From NCBI RefSeq assembly GCF_007992835.1, contig NZ_BKBA01000003.1, positions 1 through 64,000 of the forward strand: a stretch of 64,000 nt of DNA, given 5' to 3'. The translations under genes were made by a program, and so were the position numbers. The number at the start of each line of letters is the position of its first letter. Position 1 is the first letter of the stretch. Below are positions 10,418-21,004 of the stretch, in pieces. The notes below the pieces were generated by a model, which saw only the letters and a list, made by a program, of their open reading frames with translations, ran no database searches and had not been told where the DNA came from. Source of the DNA: Knoellia locipacati (GTDB lineage Bacteria; Actinomycetota; Actinomycetes; Actinomycetales; Dermatophilaceae).

Positions 10418-10459
10418 ACCCTACTAGGGGGTTCGGATGTCGGCCGATCCCACTAGCGT
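10418..10459. promoter_or_regulatory. divergent leaderless promoters of manB and the UvrA-like gene
   Basis: Minus strand: TAGGGT at 10423-10418, then 6 nt, then GTG of manB. Plus strand: TAGCGT at 10454-10459, then 6 nt, then GTG 10466. The two -10 boxes are about 30 bp apart, so the promoters must share their upstream contacts. Confidence 0.6.
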
Positions 10460-10465
10460 GTGCCC

Positions 10466-12829
<2,364 letters not shown>

Positions 12830-12836
12830 GCCGCCA

Positions 12837-12885
12837 CGAGACGACCAGCTCGTGACGGGCGGACCACCTGTAGGTGGTCGTCTCG
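12837..12885. terminator. nested hairpin after the UvrA-like gene
   Basis: CGAGACGACC (12837-12846) pairs with GGTCGTCTCG (12876-12885). Inside, ACCACCT-gt-AGGTGGT offers an alternative stem that shares bases with the outer one. A smaller GGCGGC-tga-GCCGCC spans the stop codon. The rest of this intergenic stretch (to 12944) shows nothing else. Confidence 0.6.
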
Positions 12886-12944
12886 CACCGACGTGGTCGG
12901 CTGGGGCGGTCTGCCGGTCGGCGGGGCGCCGGTCTGCGGGTCGG

Positions 12945-13316
12945 TCAGGCCTCGCCGCTGCCGGGCAGGACCCGGAGGTGACCGCGACGCTGCTCGCCGG
13001 CCACAGGCATCGCGCTGACGACGACACTCGCCACGGTCGGCTGTGGGGCGGGGCGCTCACGCACGGCGTCGACCACGGCGAGGAGGTCGTCGACCTCGTG
13101 CGCGGGGGCGTAGCCGTCGGACTCGAGACGGAGGAACTCCCACCCCTGCGGGACGGTGAGCCGCGTGGCGTGGTCGGCGCACAGGTCGTAGGAGTGGGGC
13201 TCGGCATAGGTGGCCAAGGGCCCCAGGACGACGGCCCGGTCGGCGTACGCGTAGGTCAGGGTGGCCACCGCGAGCTGGGAGCACGCGGTCTTGCTGCACT
13301 TCCTCGACGCGTTCAC
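12945..13316 (-). CDS. DUF3499 family protein
   Basis: A 123-residue actinobacterial protein of unknown function. The N-terminus RKCSKTACSQLAVATLTYAYADRAVVLGPLA and the segment SYDLCADHATRLTVPQGWEFLRL carry conserved cysteines and a histidine that look like a small zinc site (C-x4-C ... C-x2-H). In other actinobacteria it lies beside the metallopeptidase-like gene, as here, where the two are divergently transcribed. No enzymatic motif is visible. Confidence 0.88.
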   Translation of the reverse strand: MNASRKCSKTACSQLAVATLTYAYADRAVVLGPLATYAEPHSYDLCADHATRLTVPQGWEFLRLESDGYAPAHEVDDLLAVVDAVRERPAPQPTVASVVVSAMPVAGEQRRGHLRVLPGSGEA

Positions 13317-13364
13317 CCGAGAGACTCTAGGTCACCGGTCCGACAAGGGTGAGGTGGCGCGCCG

Positions 13365-13370
13365 TAGTCT
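13365..13370 (+). promoter_or_regulatory. -10 box of a leaderless gene
   Basis: TAGTCT ends 6 nt before GTG 13377, which supports this GTG as both the transcription start and the translation start. Confidence 0.55.
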
Positions 13371-13376
13371 CGTCCC

Positions 13377-13802
13377 GTGGCTCCCGTCGACCCCCGAAAC
13401 CCCGTGTCCGCGCCTCGTCGCGACCGTCGCGGGCGGGGCGCCAGGGGTCCGCTGGCGTGGCCGCCCGTGCCCGCGATGCGCTCGCGGCGCGAGACCTTCG
13501 ACGACGTCGTCATCGACGTCGCCGAGCGCGCCCGCGAGTACCTCGGGAACCGGTATGCCGCGGTCGAGTTCGCCGTCGAGGAGGTCCCGCCCACCGATCC
13601 CGCGCCGTGGGAGGAGCAGGCGGCCCCCCTCGGGCGCCTCGTCCCCGTCGGTGGTGCCGTGGGGCACCGGATCCTCGTCTACCGACGCCCGGTCGAGACC
13701 CGCGCGCGCGACGCGGCCGAGGTCTCGGTCATCGTGCGAGAGGTCGTCGCCGAGCAGGTGGCGGCGCTCCTCGGCGTGCCACCCTCCGAGATCGACCTCT
13801 AG
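13377..13802 (+). CDS. metallopeptidase-family (zincin-like) protein without the zinc motif
   Basis: A 141-residue protein that aligns with the actinobacterial partner of DUF3499 (mycobacterial Rv3259-like; I recall a HEVLVAQV-type helix there). Core: RETFDDVVIDVAERAREYL, AVEFAVEEVPP, HRILVYRRPVETRARD, then REVVAEQVAALLGVPPSEIDL. True members of this small zincin family have HExxH in the last helix. Here that position reads REVVAEQV, so zinc catalysis looks impossible and a structural or binding role is more likely. The first 35 residues are Arg/Pro-rich and may be a disordered tail. The GTG start is supported by a TAGTCT box 6 nt upstream. Confidence 0.75.
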   Translation: MAPVDPRNPVSAPRRDRRGRGARGPLAWPPVPAMRSRRETFDDVVIDVAERAREYLGNRYAAVEFAVEEVPPTDPAPWEEQAAPLGRLVPVGGAVGHRILVYRRPVETRARDAAEVSVIVREVVAEQVAALLGVPPSEIDL

Positions 13803-13815
13803 GGCCGGGTCGGGC

Positions 13816-15294
13816 TCAGGAGGCGGGGTGCGCCCGGCTCACTGTGGACGTCACGGCGCTCTCGGCGAGAGGTGACACCGACACGAGCGGCTGCTCCCGC
13901 CCCACCATCGACCCCACGCCGGACCGGATCTCGCCGGTGCCGGACGTCCGCCGGACCCACACCGACTCGGCGGCGCCGAGGTCGAGCGCCGTCGACGTGT
14001 CCTGGGCGAGGTCGATGCTGCGCGTGGTCCACGTCCCGCCCGTCCGCCAGGTCACGGCGACCCGCGACGGACCGGCGGTCGAGACGACGCTCAGCATCCG
14101 TCGCCGCGGCTCGTCGGCCGTGGCGAAGGCGGCGCCGAGAAGTCCCGTCGCCCCGTCGGTCGACGGCGCCCAGACGAAGTCGCCGCGCTCCTCGCCCTTG
14201 CGCCAGGAGGCGAACAGCGAGGCGACGATCGGGACGTCGGAGGTGAGCTCGACGGCATACATGTTCTGGGTCAGTCCGGTGACCGACAGCTCACCGGTGG
14301 ACCGCCCGGGGACGCGGGCCACTCCCCCGCCGGGAAGCGGGGCGGCGCCGTCCTTGCCGATGATGCGCGCGCTCACGACGGCCTGCTGCGCGTCGGGGAC
14401 CGCGATCCGGATGGAGCCGGACGACGAGATCATGGCGGCCGGGATGACCTGACGGGTGGAGGGCGCCGCGGTCGGCACGGTGGTCTCGGCGCCGGCGGGG
14501 ACCGAGCCGTCGAGCCAGATGTCGCTGATGACGGCGCGGACCGACCCGCCGCTGGCGCGCACCCGCACCGCGGGCGACTCCTCGGCGCCGGTGACCGCAT
14601 CGACGAGGAGGGCGACCCGGCCGTGGGCGGGGACGACGGTGCTGCCGGTCGGTGACACGAGCGGGCCCTTGAGACCGAAGGCCTGCACGTCGACGGTGAC
14701 CTCGTTGGCCCCCGGGTTGGTGAGCACGAGGCGCTCCTGACGACCGGCGGCACCGCCACCGGCGAGGAGCCACAGGTCCGAGCCGGGGCCGGCGCAGGGC
14801 ACGGTGGCGAGGCCGCGGATCTCGTCACGGCTCACCGACCACTCCTGGGTCGCGGCGAGGCCGGGCGCCATGGTGCCGGCGGCGACGACGTCGCTCGCTC
14901 GGCCGTCGAGGGTGGGTGCCGTCGTCGTGGCGCCCCGGTCGCTCGAGGACGCGGCGGTGCTCGAGCCGGAGCGCACGACGAGGTCGCCGTCGCCGGTGGG
15001 CTCCACCGGGCCGAGGACGTCCTCGGGTGCGGCGGCGGCGCCGATCCTGGCGGGCACCTCGATGTCGTCGACGTCACCGACGCCGCTGAGCTCGGGGCCG
15101 GGGCAGGAGACACTGCTGGACGACACCGGGGCTGCGGCGACGGCCGTGCCGGCTGCGCCGGACGTGGCGCCTGCCCGGGCCGGGCCCGCTCCGGCGTCGC
15201 TCATCGGCGAGAGGGTGGCCAGGGCCACGAGACCCGTACCCGCGGCGGCGGTGAGGACGAGGCGGCCGGGGCCGACGAGGCGGGCGGGGGTCAT
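13816..15294 (-). CDS. DUF5719 secreted/membrane-anchored protein
   Basis: A 492-residue protein starting at ATG 15294, which overlaps the stop of the upstream glycosyltransferase (ATGA). A signal or anchor segment (LVLTAAAGTGLVALATL) is followed by a low-complexity Ala/Ser-rich stretch to about residue 150 and then a beta-rich domain: LVLTNPGANEVTVDVQAFGLKG, GRVALLVDAVTGAEESPAVRV. This is the pattern of DUF5719, found beside WhiB-linked glycosyltransferases in actinobacteria. It is probably exposed at the cell surface and acts with the glycosyltransferase. Function unknown. Confidence 0.82.
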   Translation of the reverse strand: MTPARLVGPGRLVLTAAAGTGLVALATLSPMSDAGAGPARAGATSGAAGTAVAAAPVSSSSVSCPGPELSGVGDVDDIEVPARIGAAAAPEDVLGPVEPTGDGDLVVRSGSSTAASSSDRGATTTAPTLDGRASDVVAAGTMAPGLAATQEWSVSRDEIRGLATVPCAGPGSDLWLLAGGGAAGRQERLVLTNPGANEVTVDVQAFGLKGPLVSPTGSTVVPAHGRVALLVDAVTGAEESPAVRVRASGGSVRAVISDIWLDGSVPAGAETTVPTAAPSTRQVIPAAMISSSGSIRIAVPDAQQAVVSARIIGKDGAAPLPGGGVARVPGRSTGELSVTGLTQNMYAVELTSDVPIVASLFASWRKGEERGDFVWAPSTDGATGLLGAAFATADEPRRRMLSVVSTAGPSRVAVTWRTGGTWTTRSIDLAQDTSTALDLGAAESVWVRRTSGTGEIRSGVGSMVGREQPLVSVSPLAESAVTSTVSRAHPAS

Positions 15295-18200
15295 CGGTTG
15301 CTCCTGAACGCGCGGGTCCCGAACGGGATCGCGAGGAAGGCGACGGTGAGGAGCGCCAGCCCCTGGAGGACGCGCCACCAGGGGTACTCGGTGACGACGT
15401 CGACGACGAGGTCGTGCGTCCCCGCCGGCAGGGCGTAGGTGGGGCGCTCCGCGTCGGGCACGGCGGTGAGCTCGGTGCCGTCGACGGTCACCTCGGCGTG
15501 GCGGGCCCACTGCGGCGGCTCGGCGACCGTGAGGAGGTCCCCCTCACGGGCGGTCACGGTCGCCTCAGTGGCGCCGTGCTCCCCGAGCGTGGCGACGAGG
15601 GCGTGCGACTTGCCGCTGACGTGCGCGAGCCGCGTGGGCGCGACCGGACGGTTGGTGGCGCTGCCGAGGGCGCCCACACGCCAGACGTCGTAGCCGCTGC
15701 GGCTGGCCAGCCGGGACAGGCCCCGCGCCGAGTCGAGCCGGCGGGACACGTCGTCACCGGCGGACGTGGCCACCGCGACGAAGCCGACGGCCTGCTGCGC
15801 CAGGCGGGCACCGGCGTCGGTGCGCGTGCCGTCGAGCAGCCCGCTCACGTCGTCGGCGAGGGCTGCGTCGTTGGCGACGCTCTGGGGCAGCGCGCGGGCG
15901 AGCGCTCCGCTCTCGCGACCGACGATCCGGTATGCCGCTCCGCTGGGTCCCGGGTCGACGAAGACCGTGCGGTTGGCCAGGTCGTTGCCGGCCTGCTCGA
16001 CGGCGACGGCGGGCCGGGGGTCGGACCAGGTGCTCAGGACGGTGCCGAAGCCGAACCAGCCCAGTGCGCCGGCGCCCACGAGACCCACGAGCCCCAGGGC
16101 GAGGACGGCGACGCCGCGCACGCGTCCGCGCAGCGCCTCGACGCCGAGGAGGGCTGACGCGATGAGCGCGAGGGTGAGCGGGAGGACGAAGGTGCCGACC
16201 CAGGGCGTGACGACGCCCTCGGTGACGACGGCTCCGGAGGCGAGGTCGAGCCGCGGCGACGCCAGGACGGCGACGAGGGACACGAGCCCCAGCAGCGCGG
16301 CACCGGTCGCGACGGACCGGACCCGGCGGGGCGCGGCGAGCCCGGCCAGCCCGGCGGCGACCACCGCCGCGCCGACCCACCAGGGCGTGCTGCCCGCGCC
16401 ACCGGGGTGGAGCAGGGCGAGCGCGAGCGGCTCGGTCGTCGTGGGACCCCACTGGCTCAGCCCCGGACCGGTGGCCGCGAGGGCCCAGTCGTCGACGACG
16501 TCGACGAGCCACGGGCCCAGCAGCAGCGGGCCGAGGACTGCGGGGACCAGCGCTCGCGCCCGTGCACCCTTGTCACCGACGACGGCGACGACCAGGCAGG
16601 CGAGCACGACGAGGGCGAGCAGCGGAGGGGCGAACGCGCCGAGCACCGCGGCGCCCAGCGACGTGGCGAAGGCGCCGGTGGCGGTGCCCGTGGGCCGGGC
16701 CAGCATGACGACCCCGGCGAGGACCGCCGGGAGGAGGATGAGGGCGACGAGGGCACCGAGCCGCCCCTGCGCCACCGAGGCACCGGCGGCTCCGGTCGTG
16801 GCCCAGATCAGGGCGGCCACCCCTCGGACGGCGCGGGAGCGGGACGAGGTGATGACCCGGCTCGAGACGTAGGCCGACACCGCGGCCAGGGGAAGGGCGA
16901 GGACGAGCAGCGCACCGACGAGCGCGCCCGCCGAGGACGTGAGGTCCCCGGCGCCGGGCAGCTGCTCGAGGATCCACGTGGGGACGGCCAGCAGAGCCAG
17001 CGAGGGGCTGGCCGGCCCGTCGCCACCGAGACCGGTGCCGTGCCAGCCGTCGAACGCGGCGTGCCACAGGGTGCTCGCGCTCGCCCGCGTGGTGACGAGC
17101 TCGCCCCCGGTGACACCCGAGCCGAACCTGCTCAGGAGGCCGCCACCGATGTCGCGGCCGGCGGCGGCGACGACCGCGAGGGTCGCGAGCACGGCCAGCA
17201 GGGCCGGGTGGACGAGCAGTCGCCCGAGGCCCGAGCTGGCCTCGGGGTCGCGCACTCCCTCGTCGGGCAGCCGGGACGGTGCGACGACCGCCTCGTGGGC
17301 GCGGTCGAGCGAGCGACGCACGATGGTCGACGCCGGGACGAAGAGCGTGTCGATGTCGCGGTGGTGCAGCTCGCGCCCGCCCCGCGTGCGCACGCGGGAC
17401 GCGGCCACCCGGAACGGGTCGAGCGCGCCGGCGTCCGAGAACGCCGCCACCGCTGCCCGCGGGCGCTTGAGCAGCAGCAGGCCGGTGCCTGCGGCGACCG
17501 AGCTGAGGAGCACCCAGAGCGCGAGGAACGGCAGCTGCCACCAGGGCGCACGACCGAGCGCGACCCGGCGGGCGGCGCGGCGCCGGACCCCGTCGGTGGC
17601 GGTGGCGAGGCCGAGGGCGGCGACGGAGCGCATGCGTGCGTCGGGGGCGACGACGACGCGGTGGCCGGCGAGGTGGGCCCGCCAGCCGAGGTCGAGGTCG
17701 CCACCGAGGTCGCCGAACGAACGCTCCCAGCCACGCAGCGAGCGCAGGGCGCCGACGGTGGCCAGCATGCCGGCGAGGGGCACCGCGATGACGTCGCGGC
17801 GCAGGTCGTACTGGCCCTGGTCGGGCTCGCCCAGCGGCGGGTCCTCGACGATCCGGCCCGAACGCGTGGTCGTGATCCCGACCGACCGCAGCGTGCCCGG
17901 TGCGGAGGCGTCGACGTGCTTGGGGCCGACGAGCCCGACCGACGGGCTGCGCCGGTGGGCCGCGAGGAGTCGAGTCAGCGTCTCCGGCTCGGGGACGCAG
18001 CCGACGGGCAGCAGCCAGACGAGGTCGTCGTCGGTGAGGTCGGCGGAGGCGACCCACCGCGTGACCGTCACGCGATCCGGCATACGGGACTCGAGGGCGA
18101 CGTGGTCGACCGAGAAGGTGCGGGACGTCGCAGCGGCGACGAGGTCGGCAGCGCCGCCGTCGGCGGAGGAGTCGAGGACGACGACGTGGTCGGGGCGGGT

Positions 18201-18335
18201 GGTCGAGGCGGCGAGCGCGTCGAGGAGCGCGCGCAGACCCGGCTGCGCACCGGAGGTGAGGACGACAGCCCGCACCGCCTGCCTCGCGGAGGGCGCGGGC
18301 GCAGGGGGCAGCACGGGGGCAGTCGTCAGCGTCAT
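15291..18335 (-). CDS. family 2 glycosyltransferase with large membrane domain
   Basis: A 1014-residue fusion. Residues 20-260 form a GT2-like nucleotide-sugar domain: VVLTSGAQPGLRALLDALAAS, DHVVVLDSSADG, DDLVWLLPVGCVPEP, and GWERSFGDLGGDLDLGWRAHLAGH, which carries the acceptor-site acidic residues. A TM pair follows near 270-290, then about twelve hydrophobic segments, a soluble portion around 780-950, and a last TM helix near the C-terminus (VLQGLALLTVAFLAI). It probably moves a sugar onto a lipid carrier or cell-wall polymer and may help export it. The gene sits between whiB and DUF5719, an arrangement kept in many actinobacteria, which suggests a core envelope role tied to division. Confidence 0.85.
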   Translation of the reverse strand: MTLTTAPVLPPAPAPSARQAVRAVVLTSGAQPGLRALLDALAASTTRPDHVVVLDSSADGGAADLVAAATSRTFSVDHVALESRMPDRVTVTRWVASADLTDDDLVWLLPVGCVPEPETLTRLLAAHRRSPSVGLVGPKHVDASAPGTLRSVGITTTRSGRIVEDPPLGEPDQGQYDLRRDVIAVPLAGMLATVGALRSLRGWERSFGDLGGDLDLGWRAHLAGHRVVVAPDARMRSVAALGLATATDGVRRRAARRVALGRAPWWQLPFLALWVLLSSVAAGTGLLLLKRPRAAVAAFSDAGALDPFRVAASRVRTRGGRELHHRDIDTLFVPASTIVRRSLDRAHEAVVAPSRLPDEGVRDPEASSGLGRLLVHPALLAVLATLAVVAAAGRDIGGGLLSRFGSGVTGGELVTTRASASTLWHAAFDGWHGTGLGGDGPASPSLALLAVPTWILEQLPGAGDLTSSAGALVGALLVLALPLAAVSAYVSSRVITSSRSRAVRGVAALIWATTGAAGASVAQGRLGALVALILLPAVLAGVVMLARPTGTATGAFATSLGAAVLGAFAPPLLALVVLACLVVAVVGDKGARARALVPAVLGPLLLGPWLVDVVDDWALAATGPGLSQWGPTTTEPLALALLHPGGAGSTPWWVGAAVVAAGLAGLAAPRRVRSVATGAALLGLVSLVAVLASPRLDLASGAVVTEGVVTPWVGTFVLPLTLALIASALLGVEALRGRVRGVAVLALGLVGLVGAGALGWFGFGTVLSTWSDPRPAVAVEQAGNDLANRTVFVDPGPSGAAYRIVGRESGALARALPQSVANDAALADDVSGLLDGTRTDAGARLAQQAVGFVAVATSAGDDVSRRLDSARGLSRLASRSGYDVWRVGALGSATNRPVAPTRLAHVSGKSHALVATLGEHGATEATVTAREGDLLTVAEPPQWARHAEVTVDGTELTAVPDAERPTYALPAGTHDLVVDVVTEYPWWRVLQGLALLTVAFLAIPFGTRAFRSNR

Positions 18336-18354
18336 GGGGTGGGCGCGGGCCCGG

Positions 18355-18618
18355 TCAGACCGCGCGCTTCTTCAGCTTGCGACGCTCACGCTCGGAGAGT
18401 CCGCCCCAGATGCCGAAGCGCTCGTCGTTGGCCAGGGCGTACTCGAGGCACTCGGACCGGACGTCGCACCCGACGCAGACCTTCTTGGCCTCCCGGGTGG
18501 ACCCGCCCTTCTCGGGGAAGAACGCCTCCGGATCCGTCTGTGCGCACAGGCTGCGCTCCTGCCAGGAGAGAACCGTCTCCTCCTCGACCATGGCGTCGAT
18601 CAACGTCAACTCGTGCAT
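18355..18618 (-). CDS. WhiB-family iron-sulfur transcription regulator (WhiB2/WhmD-like)
   Basis: An 87-residue WhiB protein. Four cysteines hold a [4Fe-4S] cluster: SLCAQTDPEAFFPEKGGS, then CVGCDVRSEC. The turn GIWGGLSERERR and the basic tail KLKKRAV are the family's interaction and DNA-contacting parts. Position next to fbiAB and the phosphomannomutase cluster matches the WhiB2/WhmD branch, which governs septation. The start ATG 18618 has a GAGGAGG site 6 nt upstream; the longer in-frame reading from 18699 adds sequence unlike WhiB. WhiB proteins usually work by binding the principal sigma factor. Confidence 0.95.
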   Translation of the reverse strand: MHELTLIDAMVEEETVLSWQERSLCAQTDPEAFFPEKGGSTREAKKVCVGCDVRSECLEYALANDERFGIWGGLSERERRKLKKRAV

Positions 18619-18818
18619 GGTTGCCTCCTCGACCCTTCGCGACCCGACACCGTGCCCCCGGCCTTCTCCCTGAGCGAGAGAACGTATTCGCTGGGACACA
18701 ATGGTGAAATTACACGCGTGTCATCCCCATCCGTCAAGCCCGGTTCTGCTATCGAGGGAAATTTTCTCGACCGGACCGGCGTGTCGGGTCGACTCGCGGG
18801 TGGTCCAGACTGGCCCCC
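18619..18818. promoter_or_regulatory. whiB / fbiA divergent promoter region
   Basis: 200 bp, AT-rich in its middle. On the minus strand GACAC-gcgt-GTAAT (18722-18709) has the 9-bp spacing of the GTCAC repeats found in front of two cell-wall genes in this window. The 11-mer GCGTGTAATTT (18717-18707) recurs exactly upstream of the carboxypeptidase at 42 kb. On the plus strand CAGACT (18806-18811) lies 7 nt before the fbiA ATG, so fbiA is probably leaderless. Confidence 0.55.
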
Positions 18819-19787
18819 ATGCGAATCACGGCCCTCGCGGGCGGCGTCGGCGGTGCCCGGTTCCTGAGGGGCCTCATGGCCCATCTCGACGTCGTGGCAC
18901 CGCAATCCGAGCTCACCGTCATCGCCAACACCGGTGACGACATCAGCCTCTACGGCCTGCGGGTCTGCCCCGACATCGACACGTTGCTCTACACCCTCGG
19001 CGGCGGCATCAACGAGGAGCAGGGCTGGGGGCGGGCCGACGAGTCGACCCGGGTCCAAGGCGAGCTCGCGGCCTACGGCGCGGTCCCCCAGTGGTTCACG
19101 CTCGGCGACCTCGACCTCGGCACCCACATCGTGCGGTCGCAGTGGCTGGCGCAGGGGCAGACCGCGACCGAGGTGACGGCCCGCCTGGCCTCCCGGTGGG
19201 GGCTGCCCGACCGCGGCATCACGCTGCTCCCGATGACGGACACCCCGGTCGAGACGCACGTCGTGCTCGACGAGGGCGACGAGCAGCGCGCCGTGCACTT
19301 CCAGGAGTGGTGGGTGCGCCTGCGGGCCGAGGTGCCGGCGTCGAGGTTCGTCGTGGCCGGGCTCGACCGCGCTGCCGCCGCACCGGGCGTCCTCGAGGCG
19401 CTGCGGTCGGCGGACGTCATCGTGCTGCCGCCCTCGAACCCGGTGGTCTCGATCGGCATCATCCTCGGCGTCCCCGGCGTGCGTGACGCCCTGCGCGGCT
19501 CCAGGGCACCCGTGGTCGGGGTGTCGCCGCTCATCTCGGGCCGTCCGGTGCGCGGGCACGCCGACGCGTGCCTGTCGGCAATCGGCGTCGAGTCGTCCGC
19601 CGCCGCGGTGGCCGGGCTGTATGCCGACTTCCTCGACGGGTGGCTCGTCGACCCCGCCGACGCCGACGTGCGCGTCCGCGGCGTCGAGACCTCGGTCCAC
19701 CCCGAGGCCCTGCTCATGACCGACGTCGACGCCGCCGCGCGGATGGCCGAGAGCCTCCTGGCGCTGGCCGAGCGGGTCCGCCGGTGA
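18819..19787 (+). CDS. fbiA: phospho-lactate/enolpyruvate transferase of F420 synthesis
   Basis: FbiA/CofD (322 aa) joins the activated phospho-acid (PEP- or lactyl-guanosine diphosphate) to the deazaflavin Fo, making dehydro-F420-0 or F420-0. Landmarks: N-terminal ALAGGVGGARFLRGL, the Fo/metal site VIANTGDDISLYGLRVCPDIDTLLYTL, FTLGDLDLGTHIVR and, towards the C-terminus, VIVLPPSNPVVSIG and PVVGVSPLISGRPVRG. Length and motifs are complete. It is coupled to fbiB by a 4-bp overlap. Confidence 0.95.
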   Translation: MRITALAGGVGGARFLRGLMAHLDVVAPQSELTVIANTGDDISLYGLRVCPDIDTLLYTLGGGINEEQGWGRADESTRVQGELAAYGAVPQWFTLGDLDLGTHIVRSQWLAQGQTATEVTARLASRWGLPDRGITLLPMTDTPVETHVVLDEGDEQRAVHFQEWWVRLRAEVPASRFVVAGLDRAAAAPGVLEALRSADVIVLPPSNPVVSIGIILGVPGVRDALRGSRAPVVGVSPLISGRPVRGHADACLSAIGVESSAAAVAGLYADFLDGWLVDPADADVRVRGVETSVHPEALLMTDVDAAARMAESLLALAERVRR

Positions 19788-20920
19788 CGCGCGCGCTGTC
19801 CGTGCTGCCGGTGCTCGGACTGCCCGAGGTCGAGTCCGGTGACGACCTTGCGGAGCTGCTCGCCGTGGCACTCAGCGCCGACGGCGTGCTGGCCGGTGAC
19901 GTGGTCGTCGTGTCGAGCAAGGTCGTGTCGAAGGCCTTGGGGCTCAGGGCCGTGGGCGCCACCAAGTCCGACCTCGTCAGGGGTGAGTCGGTCCGGGTCG
20001 TGGCCGAGCGGACGGCAGGTGAGCACGTCACCCGCGTCGTCGAGGCCGTGGCGGGACCGGTCATGGCCGGTGCCGGGATCGACGCCTCGAACACCGGCCC
20101 CTCCGACGCGCTGCTGCTCCTCCCCCGCGACCCGGACGCGTGTGCGCGCGACCTCCGCTCTGCTCTCCTCGCCCGCCTCGGTATGCCGTCCGGCGCACCT
20201 CTCGCGGTCGTCCTCAGCGACACCGCCGGCCGTCCGTGGCGAGCCGGTCTGACCGACTTCGCGCTCGGCTCCGCCGGGCTGCGCGTGCTGCTCGACCACC
20301 GCGGCGAGGTCGACGTCGACGGACGGGTCATGTCGGTCACCGCGCGAGCCGTGGCCGACGAGGTCGCCGCCGCCGCGGACCTCGTCAAGGGCAAGGCCGA
20401 TGGTGTCGCCGCGGCCGTCGTGCGCGGCCTTCCGGCGAGCTGGTTCACGGTGGAGGGCGCGGCCGTGGACGTGACCGGCGAGAGCGAGACGGAGGGTGTC
20501 GGGCCCGAGCTCGCCCCTGGCGCAGCGCAGCTCGTGCGCACCGGCCCCGGCGACTGGTTCGCCATGGGGCACGTCGAGGCGGTGCGGGCCGCGCTGGGCG
20601 TCGCGCCGGGGTCACCCGACTCGGAGGCCGTCGGGATCCGGTCGGTGGGTGCCGAGACCTTCGCCGACCGGGTCTCGCGGGTGGTGGCGCTGACGCTCTT
20701 GGCGGACGAGGACGCGAGCGTCGACCTCGAGGTCACGGCCGAGACCGCCGACAGGGACGCGGCTGCGGTCGTCACACTCGGCGCGGCCGACGACTTCGCC
20801 CTCGGTCGGCTCACGCAGCGGCTCGAGGTCGCCGCGGCGAGCGAGGACCTCGTCGCCGCCCTCAGCGGCGCGCCGACCGCCGAGCACACGGTGTCCGCAC
20901 GCCTCACGCCCGCACCCTGA
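19784..20920 (+). CDS. fbiB: coenzyme F420-0:L-glutamate ligase
   Basis: The CofE-type ligase adds glutamates to F420-0 with GTP. GTG 19784 overlaps the fbiA stop. The first 240 residues are a typical CofE domain: GLPEVESGDDLAELL, DVVVVSSKVVSKALG, AGIDASNT, AVVLSDTAGRPWRAGLTDFALGSAG and DLVKGKADGVAAAVVRGL. Mycobacterial FbiB is about 450 residues with an FMN nitroreductase domain that reduces dehydro-F420-0. Here the protein is 378 residues, and the C-terminal 130 do not show recognisable nitroreductase motifs. That part may be a diverged remnant or a different domain. Confidence 0.92.
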   Translation: MTRALSVLPVLGLPEVESGDDLAELLAVALSADGVLAGDVVVVSSKVVSKALGLRAVGATKSDLVRGESVRVVAERTAGEHVTRVVEAVAGPVMAGAGIDASNTGPSDALLLLPRDPDACARDLRSALLARLGMPSGAPLAVVLSDTAGRPWRAGLTDFALGSAGLRVLLDHRGEVDVDGRVMSVTARAVADEVAAAADLVKGKADGVAAAVVRGLPASWFTVEGAAVDVTGESETEGVGPELAPGAAQLVRTGPGDWFAMGHVEAVRAALGVAPGSPDSEAVGIRSVGAETFADRVSRVVALTLLADEDASVDLEVTAETADRDAAAVVTLGAADDFALGRLTQRLEVAAASEDLVAALSGAPTAEHTVSARLTPAP

Positions 20921-21004
20921 CTCGGCCCGACCGGGTCCCGTGGCGGTGCAGGCACCCATGAACTGCGTGGCGCCCGGGTGCGGTCGTTTGCGAGGCTCTG
21001 GGTC

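Noticed and set aside
16407-18707. 766-codon rightward open frame
   Set aside because: Antisense to the glycosyltransferase and whiB; repetitive Arg/Gly-rich translation.
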